From Gammaproteobacteria bacterium (GTDB taxonomy: Bacteria > Pseudomonadota > Gammaproteobacteria > SZUA-152): a stretch of DNA of 12,413 nt. The translations under genes and the position numbers were made by a program. This document shows, in pieces, positions 1-5,985 of the stretch. Each line of letters opens with the position of its first letter. The stretch's first letter is position 1. The stretch spans positions 1 to 12,413 of the forward strand of contig JAUWVK010000036.1 in assembly GCA_030617485.1 (NCBI GenBank), in the 5' to 3' direction. The notes below the pieces were generated by a model. That model had not been told where the DNA came from. It searched no databases and saw nothing but the letters and a program-made list of their open reading frames with translations.

Positions 1-39
1 AAGGGTGATGTTGAGAATCCCCAGGGCGGCGTTAGGCAT
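1..39 (-). CDS. Start of a gene running off the left edge, function unknown
   Basis: An ATG on the minus strand at 39-37 opens a frame of 13 codons (MPNAALGILNITL) that stays open to the window edge. A good -10 box (TATAAT, minus strand, 64-59) lies about 20 bases upstream, at a distance that would give a short leader. The hydrophobic N-terminus would suit a membrane protein, but 13 residues cannot assign a family. There is no clear Shine-Dalgarno sequence, as for many genes in this window. It is divergent from the small plus-strand gene at 162, so 40-161 would be a shared divergent promoter region. Confidence 0.4.
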   Translation of the reverse strand, partial: MPNAALGILNITL

Positions 40-58
40 GTGATACCGAAAAAGGCGC

Positions 59-64
59 ATTATA
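59..64 (-). promoter_or_regulatory. -10 box for the left-edge gene
   Basis: The minus strand reads TATAAT here, a perfect -10 hexamer, inside the context CGCGTATAATGCGCC. No convincing -35 hexamer is visible at the right distance. The ATG at 39 lies about 20 bases downstream. A similar GC-box-plus-TATAAT arrangement is found upstream of lipA (4928-4933). Confidence 0.4.
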
Positions 65-106
65 CGCGCTAGAAGGGTATAATTTAGTCAGTTGAAGTGG
101 GAGGGG

Positions 107-136
107 CTGACATAGCTGTTTTTTCCTCCCGATAAT
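107..136 (+). promoter_or_regulatory. Sigma-70-type promoter of the 52-residue mini-gene
   Basis: A -35 box CTGACA (107-112) and a -10 box GATAAT (131-136) are separated by 18 bases; each differs from consensus at one position. Transcription would begin near 143, giving a leader of about 20 bases that contains only the Shine-Dalgarno sequence. An inverted repeat, GGGAGG (99-104) and CCTCCC (125-130), brackets the -35 box, with its right arm touching the -10 box. It could be a regulator site or chance. Confidence 0.6.
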
Positions 137-161
137 ATAAATAGTTGAAGGAGTTATGATT

Positions 162-320
162 ATGGCTGAATTTTGCAGACCTAAGGTGCCAACAGGTAAA
201 ACAGAGTATGTGACGACAACACAGAAAGAGGTTGTTCCTGGACAGTTTGTTATAGGTTATACGACTGAATGGATAAGCTTCCAGAAAGAAGTACCTTACC
301 AAACACCTAAGAAGCCTTAA
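162..320 (+). CDS. Small protein of 52 residues, unknown function
   Basis: This is the only plus-strand gene I can support. The start at 162 is chosen because AAGGAG (148-153) lies 8 bases upstream; the ATG at 156 would leave only 2 bases. The product begins MAEFCRPKVPTGKTEYV and ends in PYQTPKKP, with a stop at 318-320. It has no signal peptide or membrane segment. It is rich in Thr, Val, Tyr, Lys and Pro, with one Cys and one Trp, which suggests short beta strands rather than helices. It has a complete transcription unit: promoter (107-136), strong ribosome binding site, and a hairpin with a T-run at 379-435. The ribosome binding site is stronger than those of the housekeeping genes nearby. 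I do not recognise a family. The main doubt is its size; the agreement of promoter, start and terminator argues that it is real. Confidence 0.6.
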   Translation: MAEFCRPKVPTGKTEYVTTTQKEVVPGQFVIGYTTEWISFQKEVPYQTPKKP

Positions 321-378
321 AGCAATCAGCCGCGCGTACTTGAAAGGTCTCGCGTCTACTCCATCAGTAAAGTTAAAG

Positions 379-435
379 CGGGTCAGAGAGCAATTGTTTC
401 TAATCTTAGAAGCAATTGCTCTCTGACCCGTTTTT
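379..435 (+). terminator. Very long hairpin with T-run, between convergent genes
   Basis: Arms 379-403 and 406-430 pair over 25 bases with a single G-T wobble (T397 against C413); only 2 bases separate them formally. The stem starts CGGGTCAGAGAGC. Five T residues follow (431-435), so on the plus strand it has the form of an intrinsic terminator for the mini-gene. It also lies 42 bases beyond the stop of the convergent minus-strand gene at 473-730 and may stop transcription from both sides. The stem is far longer than a usual terminator needs, so it may also be a palindromic repeat element of REP or MITE type. Confidence 0.7.
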
Positions 436-472
436 CTATATCAGTCAAACTATTTAAAGGGCTATAACTCCT

Positions 473-730
473 TTAATTGCCACAGAAGGGATCATCAACT
501 ATCAAATCATAAATAGAGGGTGCATAGGTCAAAACTGCACCTTGAGTTATACCAAGGTTCTGAAATGCATCATAAAGCTGTATTAAAAGTGATTCGTTTT
601 CTGGTTCTTGTTTTATTGCTTCTAATATTGAGATGAAAGGATTAATGTTTGCTGCTTTAACATATGTATTTAACATCTGAATTGCTTCCTCAATTCTTGC
701 AACATCTACCTTGTCTTTAGTGTTTTTCAT
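473..730 (-). CDS. Small protein of 85 residues, unknown function
   Basis: The ATG at 730-728 is preferred. A longer frame exists, but it begins with TTG at 772-770 and runs across the tail of another reading frame. The product starts MKNTKDKVDVARIEEAIQML and ends in YDLIVDDPFCGN. The first 60 residues look helical and amphipathic with acidic patches (LEAIKQEPENESLLIQLYDAF); the tail is more hydrophobic and carries the only cysteine. There is no signal peptide or clear membrane span. The start lies 4 bases after the stop of an orphan 31-codon fragment (735-830), a spacing typical of translationally coupled genes, so it was probably the second gene of a pair. The double-thioredoxin gene lies upstream on the same strand. 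I do not recognise the family. Confidence 0.55.
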   Translation of the reverse strand: MKNTKDKVDVARIEEAIQMLNTYVKAANINPFISILEAIKQEPENESLLIQLYDAFQNLGITQGAVLTYAPSIYDLIVDDPFCGN

Positions 731-734
731 ATTT

Positions 735-830
735 TTATCCGTTTTGGTCAAACAGAAAGGGAGCAGTTTCAATTATTTGTTGAAATGCATCACTTCCATC
801 AATATTAATAAGATTCCCTAACGTCCGCTT
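735..830 (-). pseudogene. 31-codon C-terminal remnant of an unknown gene
   Basis: On the minus strand a frame between TGA (833-831) and TAA (737-735) reads KRTLGNLINIDGSDAFQQ followed by IIETAPFLFDQNG. It has no ATG, GTG or TTG start. The composition is protein-like, and the stop is spaced 4 bases from the ATG of the 85-residue gene, as in a coupled pair. Only about 40 bases lie between its upstream stop and the end of the thioredoxin-like gene, so the rest of the gene is missing rather than frameshifted. This fits a deletion that removed most of a gene. The alternative is a chance open stretch; 31 codons alone do not exclude that. Confidence 0.35.
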
Positions 831-872
831 TCAGTATAAAACAGCCATTAAGAAAAACTATCTCCTATGCCC

Positions 873-1967
873 CTAACGCTTATGTCGCTGTCTCCATAAC
901 TGGAAGTTAGGTTCTTGGAGATACCCTTTCGATAAAATATAGTGCAGGACGTTGTTGAGTCGGTAAAAACCCACCACGGAATTTATGCGAATAATTTCTT
1001 TACCGCGTTCATCGAAAAATATGAGTGTTGGTGTGTAATAAACTTCCAGTTTATTTGCCCATCTTCTTGCGGTTGTTCTTTCTCCATCAGGAGCAATAAC
1101 CGGTACGTCTGATTCCATATCCAGTTGTATGGCTTCAAGTTGGGTCATGGTATGCAGTATTGTGTTGTTGCTGAGCGGCCCGGCATGCATCACATCACAA
1201 GCATGGCAGTTTGATTTTTCAAAAAATACAGCCAGTGGTATTTGCGAAGGAAATAGCGAACGATCCATTGCGTACGGTGGATCTGAAAAAATATCATTAC
1301 TGTTAATGATGTCATGCCCATAATCAAAAAACTCTGATGCACGGGCAAAGTAGTCTTTTAGTTTTTCATTTTTATAGTGACCATCTGCAACATATTCCAG
1401 TACGGCTTTAAACTGATAAGGAGAATGGTAGCCGGAAAGTCGCAACATCTCTTTTCCATCGGGGCTATAAAAAATTAGTGTAGGGGTGAACTGGGCTCTG
1501 TTTGCTCTGGAAAATATTTTTTCAGTGCGAAAAATTTTTCCGTTAATATCGGCAACAGGACGGTCGCCGCGAACATCGATAGCGACTACATCAAAATATT
1601 TGCGCGTATAGGCAACAATAAAGGGATTTTCCCAATTGTGTTTAAGGTGGGATTTGCAATAAGCGCAATTTTTTTGCCCAAAATAAACAATCAATCCACG
1701 TTTTCCGGATTCTTTTGTTTCCTGAAGGTCGTTGCTTAACTCAAGGAAGCTGAGCTTGAACCAGTCAGGAAGGACCAGATCGACCTCTAATGGGGCATCA
1801 TCAAATTCGAAGAATTCGAAATCGGGCTCATCGTTAATTGAGCCTATTTCTTCATCAGAATCCTGGTTTTTTTGACCCAATACCGATTCAACTGCCTGAG
1901 CCGTCAGTGATAACTGCATTGCGGCAATGATTAACGTTATGTAGCAGGTTCGTAACAGTAAGTTCAT
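873..1967 (-). CDS. Secreted protein with two thioredoxin-like domains
   Basis: The 364-residue product has an N-terminal signal peptide (about residues 1-25, likely cut after TAQA), then an acidic stretch (36-62), then two thioredoxin-fold domains. Domain 1 has the redox pair C101-A-Y-C104 in the context YFGQKNCAYC and a cis-proline at P162 (FTPTLIF). Domain 2 has C254-H-A-C257 in FFEKSNCHAC and a cis-proline at P313 (YTPTLIF). Both resemble SoxW/DsbD-gamma-like periplasmic thioredoxins. Keeping both CxxC and cis-Pro motifs implies two working redox centres, probably for reducing or rearranging periplasmic disulfides. GGAAG lies 3 bases before the ATG, a weak ribosome binding site. A gene remnant and an 85-residue gene follow on the same strand. 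The sat gene is upstream, but 456 bases and a terminator separate them, so a shared role in sulfur metabolism is only a guess. Confidence 0.8.
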   Translation of the reverse strand: MNLLLRTCYITLIIAAMQLSLTAQAVESVLGQKNQDSDEEIGSINDEPDFEFFEFDDAPLEVDLVLPDWFKLSFLELSNDLQETKESGKRGLIVYFGQKNCAYCKSHLKHNWENPFIVAYTRKYFDVVAIDVRGDRPVADINGKIFRTEKIFSRANRAQFTPTLIFYSPDGKEMLRLSGYHSPYQFKAVLEYVADGHYKNEKLKDYFARASEFFDYGHDIINSNDIFSDPPYAMDRSLFPSQIPLAVFFEKSNCHACDVMHAGPLSNNTILHTMTQLEAIQLDMESDVPVIAPDGERTTARRWANKLEVYYTPTLIFFDERGKEIIRINSVVGFYRLNNVLHYILSKGYLQEPNFQLWRQRHKR

Positions 1968-2344
1968 GCGCTTCCAGGTTGTTTCTAAAATGAAGAGCTT
2001 AAAGTGAAGTGCCTAAGGTGTAGTGCCATGGCTGAAATTGTACCCTAACTGTCGACGAAGGTGCGCTGTCTAGATTCAGTTGATTGTAGGGATCGACTGA
2101 GTCTTCCGGGGTGGTTGCCGATCCGCGCAGAGCCGCTCAGAGGCTCGGTGTCACGCTGTTGTGGATGATTCGGCTGGCCCTGATCTTCAAGCAGGATTAT
2201 CACTCTCAGCATTGCTCTGATCCCGGCATGGTCAGGACCAGATTTTAACTTTTACCCGGTTTTTCAACCTTTCACTACTTTTTCATTATGAATAGGTGGC
2301 CTTGGCGAGCTGTGAGCATGTGTCTATTTAGCTGAATGGCCAAA
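1968..2344 (-). other. Gene-poor interval between sat and the thioredoxin-like gene
   Basis: No convincing gene was found. The plus strand has a stop-free stretch of about 50 codons around 2090-2250 (LLWMIRLALIFKQDYHS in part), but it lacks a ribosome binding site and a good start. On the minus strand TACAAT at 2042-2037 could be a -10 box for the thioredoxin-like gene, about 70 bases before its ATG, but no matching -35 is visible. The interval could hold a small RNA or decayed sequence. Confidence 0.4.
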
Positions 2345-2385
2345 TAGAAAGGCCGGCTCATCTACATGATAAGTCGGCCTTTCTA
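2345..2385 (-). terminator. sat: Hairpin terminator after sat
   Basis: Perfect 11-base arms TAGAAAGGCCG (2345-2355) and CGGCCTTTCTA (2375-2385) enclose a 19-base loop, starting 38 bases after the sat stop codon. On the minus strand the T-tract after the stem is weak (CTTTCTATTTGG), so termination may be partial. The hairpin separates sat from the downstream thioredoxin-like gene. Confidence 0.6.
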
Positions 2386-2392
2386 GGTGATG

Positions 2393-2414
2393 CTTCTTAC
2401 GAAACTTCTTACGA
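2393..2414. repeat. Tandem 12-bp repeat, two copies
   Basis: CTTCTTACGA occurs at 2393-2402 and again at 2405-2414, a period of 12 bases. It lies between the sat stop codon and the sat terminator. It may be replication slippage; no function is visible. Confidence 0.6.
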
Positions 2415-2423
2415 TGTGAGCAA

Positions 2424-3608
2424 TTACAGACCTTGGTAATAATCGATTAAGATTTTAGCCACTTCAGGTCGTGAGAACTCTTTGGGTGGCGCTTCGCCAT
2501 TCCCCAACATTTCACGAACTTTAGTCCCTGAGAGTAAAACGAAATCGTCTTTCTCGTGATCTGGTGCTTCTCGCATCATGATTACCTTGTTCAGTTTCTT
2601 CGACCATGCCGTGTGATCGGCCTCGAAGATTTCGATCTCCATAGCCCCTTCTGGCACTTCTTCCTGGAAGATAGTCTGGGCATCAAAGGCGCCATAGTAG
2701 TCGCCTACGCCAGCGTGGTCACGGCCGATAATGAAGTGTGTTGCGCCCATGTTCTGGCGGAAGTATGCGTGTAGCACTGCTTCACGTGGACCGGCATACA
2801 ACATGTCAAAACCGTAACCCGTTACCATCGCGCTGTTGGCTGGGAAGTACAGTTCGACCATCTTGCGGATTGCAGCGTCACGAACTGGGGCAGGAATATC
2901 GCCGGGCTTAAGTTTACCCAGCAGCATGTGAATGACCAGTCCGTCACAACCGAGGCGATCCATGGCCATGTGGCAGAGTTCTTCGTGCGCCAGGTGCATC
3001 GGGTTACGCGTCTGGAAGGCGACGATTTTTTTCCAGCCGTGTTCAGCGATTTCATTACGAATTTCTACGGCAGTACGGAAAGTGTCAGGGAATTCAGTCT
3101 GGAAGTAACTGAAGTTCAGTACCTGGATAGAACCCGATACGGCCATACGTCCCCGTGAGTTAAACGCTGCCACACCTGGGTGTTCAGGGTCATCGGTACG
3201 GTAAACCTTGTCGGTAATGACTTTCATCTGGTCAGCCGATACTTCTTCGATGGCTTCGACATCCATGACTGCCAGTACAGGGTTGCCATCTACATTCGGG
3301 TCGCGAAGGGCAATGCGTTTAGCATCGCCAATTGCATCGGTGTTTTCCAGCAGACACATAACCGGGACCGGGAAGAACGAGCCATCAGTGAGGGTCAATT
3401 TTTCCGCAGCACCCATGGCGTCAGCCACATTCATAAAACCTTTTAACGGGTTGAAGTAACCGGCACCCATCATCACCGCATTACCGGCTGCCTGGGAACT
3501 GATGATCACTGAAGGCAGTGACTCGGCTTCTTTACTTAATGCATCATGTTCTGCGACGTCATAAACGAAACGGGGTTGTAGTTCATCAGAACCAATCGGT
3601 TTAATCAT
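2424..3608 (-). CDS. sat: ATP sulfurylase (sulfate adenylyltransferase)
   Basis: The 394-residue product is a full-length homo-oligomeric-type ATP sulfurylase. It interconverts sulfate plus ATP with adenylylsulfate (APS) plus pyrophosphate in the cytoplasm. Family motifs are intact: QTRNPMHLAH (residues 199-208), which binds nucleotide and phosphate, and GRDHAGVGDYYG (295-306). The C-terminal SGTKVREML (360-368) is also typical. No APS kinase or regulatory domain is fused. In sulfur-oxidising bacteria this enzyme usually runs backwards, making ATP and sulfate from APS; in others it starts sulfate assimilation or reduction. Which applies cannot be settled here, since no apr, dsr or cysH/cysC gene is in view. 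The ATG at 3608 is supported by AAGGA 9 bases upstream. The gene stands alone, with 317 non-coding bases before it and a terminator after it, so it is probably its own transcription unit. Confidence 0.95.
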   Translation of the reverse strand: MIKPIGSDELQPRFVYDVAEHDALSKEAESLPSVIISSQAAGNAVMMGAGYFNPLKGFMNVADAMGAAEKLTLTDGSFFPVPVMCLLENTDAIGDAKRIALRDPNVDGNPVLAVMDVEAIEEVSADQMKVITDKVYRTDDPEHPGVAAFNSRGRMAVSGSIQVLNFSYFQTEFPDTFRTAVEIRNEIAEHGWKKIVAFQTRNPMHLAHEELCHMAMDRLGCDGLVIHMLLGKLKPGDIPAPVRDAAIRKMVELYFPANSAMVTGYGFDMLYAGPREAVLHAYFRQNMGATHFIIGRDHAGVGDYYGAFDAQTIFQEEVPEGAMEIEIFEADHTAWSKKLNKVIMMREAPDHEKDDFVLLSGTKVREMLGNGEAPPKEFSRPEVAKILIDYYQGL

Positions 3609-3685
3609 TCTTCTGTATCCTTTTTTTAAGCAGCTAACTAATTGTTGGGCAACATTGTGTTCTTCAACCTAGTGGGCCGCTTGCT

Positions 3686-3784
3686 TTAGCTGCTAAATGT
3701 GCCGGCAGCCTGCCTATCGGCATGGCATGACGAGTGCGTCTGTCGTTACTGACTGCTACTGTCTGGGCCACTAAATGTGTTGTT
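3686..3784 (-). pseudogene. Decayed duplicate of the lipA 3' end
   Basis: In minus-strand translation this stretch reads NNTFSGP, then ten codons including a stop (TAA, 3748-3746), then SSCHADRQAAGTFSS and a stop at 3688-3686. The intact LipA ends [21 protein letters not shown] and then QSIS. The HADxQAAG and SGP elements match in order and in the same frame, with about 21 extra bases between them. At DNA level, 3701-3738 matches the intact lipA end (about 3940-3977) at 28 of 38 positions by my count. No LipA cysteine motifs lie further upstream, so only the tail survives. The best explanation is an old partial duplication, or the relic of a second lipA. The match is short and hand-aligned. 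Confidence 0.5.
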
Positions 3785-3878
3785 TTATAGCTATGGATCC
3801 GCTCAGTAATAAATGGACGGAAAGAACCACATTAAAGGCTTTTGCTATGAATTCAAAGCGGTTTTCATTTGCTCGGGT

Positions 3879-3893
3879 ATAAATTCAATTTAT
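3879..3893. repeat. 15-bp palindrome
   Basis: ATAAATT (3879-3885) and AATTTAT (3887-3893) are perfect inverted repeats around one central base. It lies 33 bases after the lipA stop and well upstream of sat. It is AT-rich, so chance is possible; it is also the size and shape of a dimeric regulator's operator. Confidence 0.3.
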
Positions 3894-3925
3894 TGGCTGA
3901 AAGTGCCGGTATTCTTGGGTTTTAG

Positions 3926-4906
3926 CTAACTGATGGATTGCCCGGCAGCCTGCTGATCAGCGTGGTAAGAAGAGCGCACCATGGGGCCGCTGGCAACGTT
4001 GCTGAAGCCAAGCTCCCGAGCAGTTTCTGCCAATTGGTCGAATTCCTCTGGGGTCACAAAACGATCCACTGCCAGGTGGCTAAGGCTGGGCTGCAGGTAC
4101 TGGCCGAGGGTTAGCATGTCGCAGTTGTGGGCACGCAGATCTTTGAGTACGCCGACGACTTCATCGAAAGTTTCACCCAGCCCTAGCATCAGGCCGGACT
4201 TGGTGGGGATGTCCGGGTACATTTCCTTGAAGCGCTGGATCAATGTTAGCGACCACTCGTAGTCCGCGCCAGGTCGGATCTTTTTGTACAGCCGTGGCAC
4301 GTTTTCCAGGTTGTGATTGAAAACGTCTGGCGGAGCCTTTTCCATGATTTCCAGCGCAATATCCATGCGGCCACGAAAATCAGGTACCAGTATCTCGATT
4401 CGGGTCTGAGGACTGACTTCGCGTACAGCACGAATGCATTCGACAAAATGCCCCGCACCGCCGTCCCTGAGGTCATCCCGATCTACCGAGGTGATGACCA
4501 CGTATTTGAGTTTGAGCAAAGCCAGTGTTTTGGCCAGGTTTTCAGGCTCGTTGACGTCCAGTGGTTTGGGTCGCCCGTGGGCGACATCACAGAATGGGCA
4601 ACGGCGAGTACAGATATCTCCCATGATCATGAAGGTGGCGGTACCGTGGCTGAAACATTCTCCTAAATTGGGGCAGGCAGCCTCTTCACAAACGGTATGT
4701 AATTTATGTTTACGCAGTAATTTTTTGACTCGCTGAGCCTCGGGGCTGGTGGGCGCCTTGGCGCGAATCCATTTTGGTTTGCGTTTCACTTCGGTAGAAG
4801 GTTCTACTTTTATAGGGATGCGTGCCACTTTTTCAGCGCCGCGCAGCGGTACGCCGACTTCAACGGAATGTTTATTTTTACTGGAGGGGCTGGGAGGCTT
4901 GTTCAT
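3926..4906 (-). CDS. lipA: Lipoyl synthase
   Basis: The 326-residue product is a radical-SAM enzyme that inserts two sulfur atoms into the octanoyl chain on lipoyl domains and GcvH, the last step of de novo lipoate synthesis. The auxiliary [4Fe-4S] cluster ligands are C73, C78 and C84 ([12 protein letters not shown]); the radical-SAM cluster ligands are C99, C103 and C106 (CTRRCPFC). The C-terminal R311-S-S-Y motif supplies the serine ligand of the auxiliary cluster. The first 50 residues form a variable, basic and proline-rich extension. The ATG at 4906 has no Shine-Dalgarno sequence; the leader even contains CCTCCT, the complement of one. lipB lies 112 bases upstream, and two TATAAT boxes in that gap suggest that lipA has its own promoter besides any read-through. 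A degraded copy of its 3' end lies downstream. Confidence 0.97.
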   Translation of the reverse strand: MNKPPSPSSKNKHSVEVGVPLRGAEKVARIPIKVEPSTEVKRKPKWIRAKAPTSPEAQRVKKLLRKHKLHTVCEEAACPNLGECFSHGTATFMIMGDICTRRCPFCDVAHGRPKPLDVNEPENLAKTLALLKLKYVVITSVDRDDLRDGGAGHFVECIRAVREVSPQTRIEILVPDFRGRMDIALEIMEKAPPDVFNHNLENVPRLYKKIRPGADYEWSLTLIQRFKEMYPDIPTKSGLMLGLGETFDEVVGVLKDLRAHNCDMLTLGQYLQPSLSHLAVDRFVTPEEFDQLAETARELGFSNVASGPMVRSSYHADQQAAGQSIS

Positions 4907-4927
4907 TGGATATTTTTAGGAGGCGCG

Positions 4928-4958
4928 ATTATAAACGGTTTTAAAGAACGAGATTATA
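4928..4958 (-). promoter_or_regulatory. Two candidate -10 boxes upstream of lipA
   Basis: The minus strand carries TATAAT at 4958-4953 and again at 4933-4928, which would give leaders of roughly 40 and 15 bases before the lipA ATG. Neither has a good -35 hexamer at 16-18 bases, so their strength is uncertain. The lower box sits next to a GC-rich block, as at the left-edge gene. Confidence 0.4.
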
Positions 4959-5018
4959 CACGCAAATTTTTGTCGTGGCGGGCATCTGTTGGCCCAGAAA
5001 ACCAGTAGAAATTAAAGG

Positions 5019-5669
5019 TTATGCGGGTGTTGTGTGACCGAACTGCTTTTCCAGCTGCGACAACAAGGCAGTGCTTGTATCGGAGAGGCTGGCGTCTGGC
5101 AAAATGTCGTGTGTTTGTATTGTTTTGAGATTGGCAAAGCCACAGGGGTTGATGCGGGTAAAAGGTTCCATATCCATATCGATATTCAGACTCAGACCGT
5201 GGTAGGAACAGCCGCGACGAACCCGCAATCCCAATGCGGCGATTTTGGCATCTTCTATGTATATGCCTGGGGCCTTGTCGCGTCGTTGACCTTCGATGCC
5301 GGAATCAGCCAGCAGATCAATGATGGCCTGCTCTATTTTATTGACCAGTTTTTTGACTCCAAGATTACGGCGTTTTAAATCCAGTAAAAAATAGACAATG
5401 AGTTGTCCGGGGCCGTGGTAGGTCACTTGTCCGCCGCGATCACATTGAACAACGGGGATGTTGCCGGCATCAAGGATATGCTCACGTTTGCCATTCAGAC
5501 CCAGAGTAAAAACCGGGGGATGTTCAAGCAACCAGATTTCATCGGCCGTGTTTTCGTTACGCTGTTCTGTAAACTGCTGCATTTCATGCCACACAGTTTC
5601 GTAATCGCGTAAGCCGAGATGGCGGACAAGAATGTCGGGTTCGTTACTGTCTTTGGGTGGGTTGCTCAC
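5019..5669 (-). CDS. lipB: Octanoyltransferase (lipoate-protein ligase B)
   Basis: The 216-residue product transfers octanoyl from octanoyl-ACP to lipoyl domains, the step before LipA. The signature [12 protein letters not shown] is at residues 78-89, the conserved lysine is K142 (AKIAALG), and the catalytic cysteine is C176 (RINPCG). Length matches the family. The start is a GTG (5669-5667); no ATG or TTG is available just upstream, and the next internal Met is residue 30, inside the conserved core. No Shine-Dalgarno is visible. It lies 11 bases after the ybeD stop, so it is probably co-transcribed and coupled with ybeD. Confidence 0.96.
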   Translation of the reverse strand: MSNPPKDSNEPDILVRHLGLRDYETVWHEMQQFTEQRNENTADEIWLLEHPPVFTLGLNGKREHILDAGNIPVVQCDRGGQVTYHGPGQLIVYFLLDLKRRNLGVKKLVNKIEQAIIDLLADSGIEGQRRDKAPGIYIEDAKIAALGLRVRRGCSYHGLSLNIDMDMEPFTRINPCGFANLKTIQTHDILPDASLSDTSTALLSQLEKQFGHTTPA

Positions 5670-5680
5670 TGTTGAGTGGA

Positions 5681-5956
5681 TTAGAGCGCCATGAGCACAT
5701 GTTCACAGGCGGTAAGATCCATATAAATAGCATCAAGTTGGTTACGGCTTTCGGCTCGAATTGTCACGGTAACAGAAATGTATTTCCCGTTACTGCTGGG
5801 GCGGCTCTTGAAAGCATCTTCGGTCAGGTCTGGCGCATGGAGGCGTACGATTTCCAGCACAGTGATTTCAAAATTACCGCTGGCATGCCCCATGGCTTTA
5901 ATGGGGAAGTCGCACGGGAAAGAGAAGGCTGAATCGTTTTCTTTTTTAGACGTCAT
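5681..5956 (-). CDS. ybeD: YbeD/DUF493 family protein
   Basis: The 91-residue product matches the YbeD family in length and layout: [13 protein letters not shown] near the N-terminus, a central [10 protein letters not shown], then [17 protein letters not shown], and a C-terminal EHVLMAL. The family has a small alpha/beta fold resembling the regulatory ACT-like domain; its exact job is not established, though it is almost always beside lipB. Here it lies 11 bases before lipB and 29 bases after the transaminase gene, consistent with one operon. There is no clear ribosome binding site before its ATG. Confidence 0.9.
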   Translation of the reverse strand: MTSKKENDSAFSFPCDFPIKAMGHASGNFEITVLEIVRLHAPDLTEDAFKSRPSSNGKYISVTVTIRAESRNQLDAIYMDLTACEHVLMAL

Positions 5957-5985
5957 GGCTATAGTTGCTATGGCTGCCTCTATGG

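Larger units (their letters stand above)
3609..3925 (-). other. Gene-poor interval between lipA and sat
   Basis: No intact gene is present. It holds a decayed lipA 3'-end copy (3686-3784, listed separately), a 15-bp palindrome (3879-3893), and presumably the sat promoter. TATAAA on the minus strand near 3790 is a possible -10 box but lacks a good -35. TGTTG-GG-CAACA near 3642-3653 is a short inverted repeat close to the sat start. Confidence 0.5.

Noticed and set aside
31..37. GTTAGGC resembling an integron attC core site
   Set aside because: No matching RYYYAAC partner or attC-like fold is visible, and the bases are better explained as codons 2-3 (CCT AAC) of the left-edge minus-strand gene.
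84..302. Minus-strand 72-residue frame
   Set aside because: It is the shadow of the plus-strand mini-gene, has no ribosome binding site, and has unusual composition rich in Cys, His and Phe.
731..772. N-terminal extension of the 85-residue protein to a TTG at 772
   Set aside because: It overlaps the tail of the upstream remnant frame and has a rarer start; the ATG at 730 sits at coupled-gene spacing.
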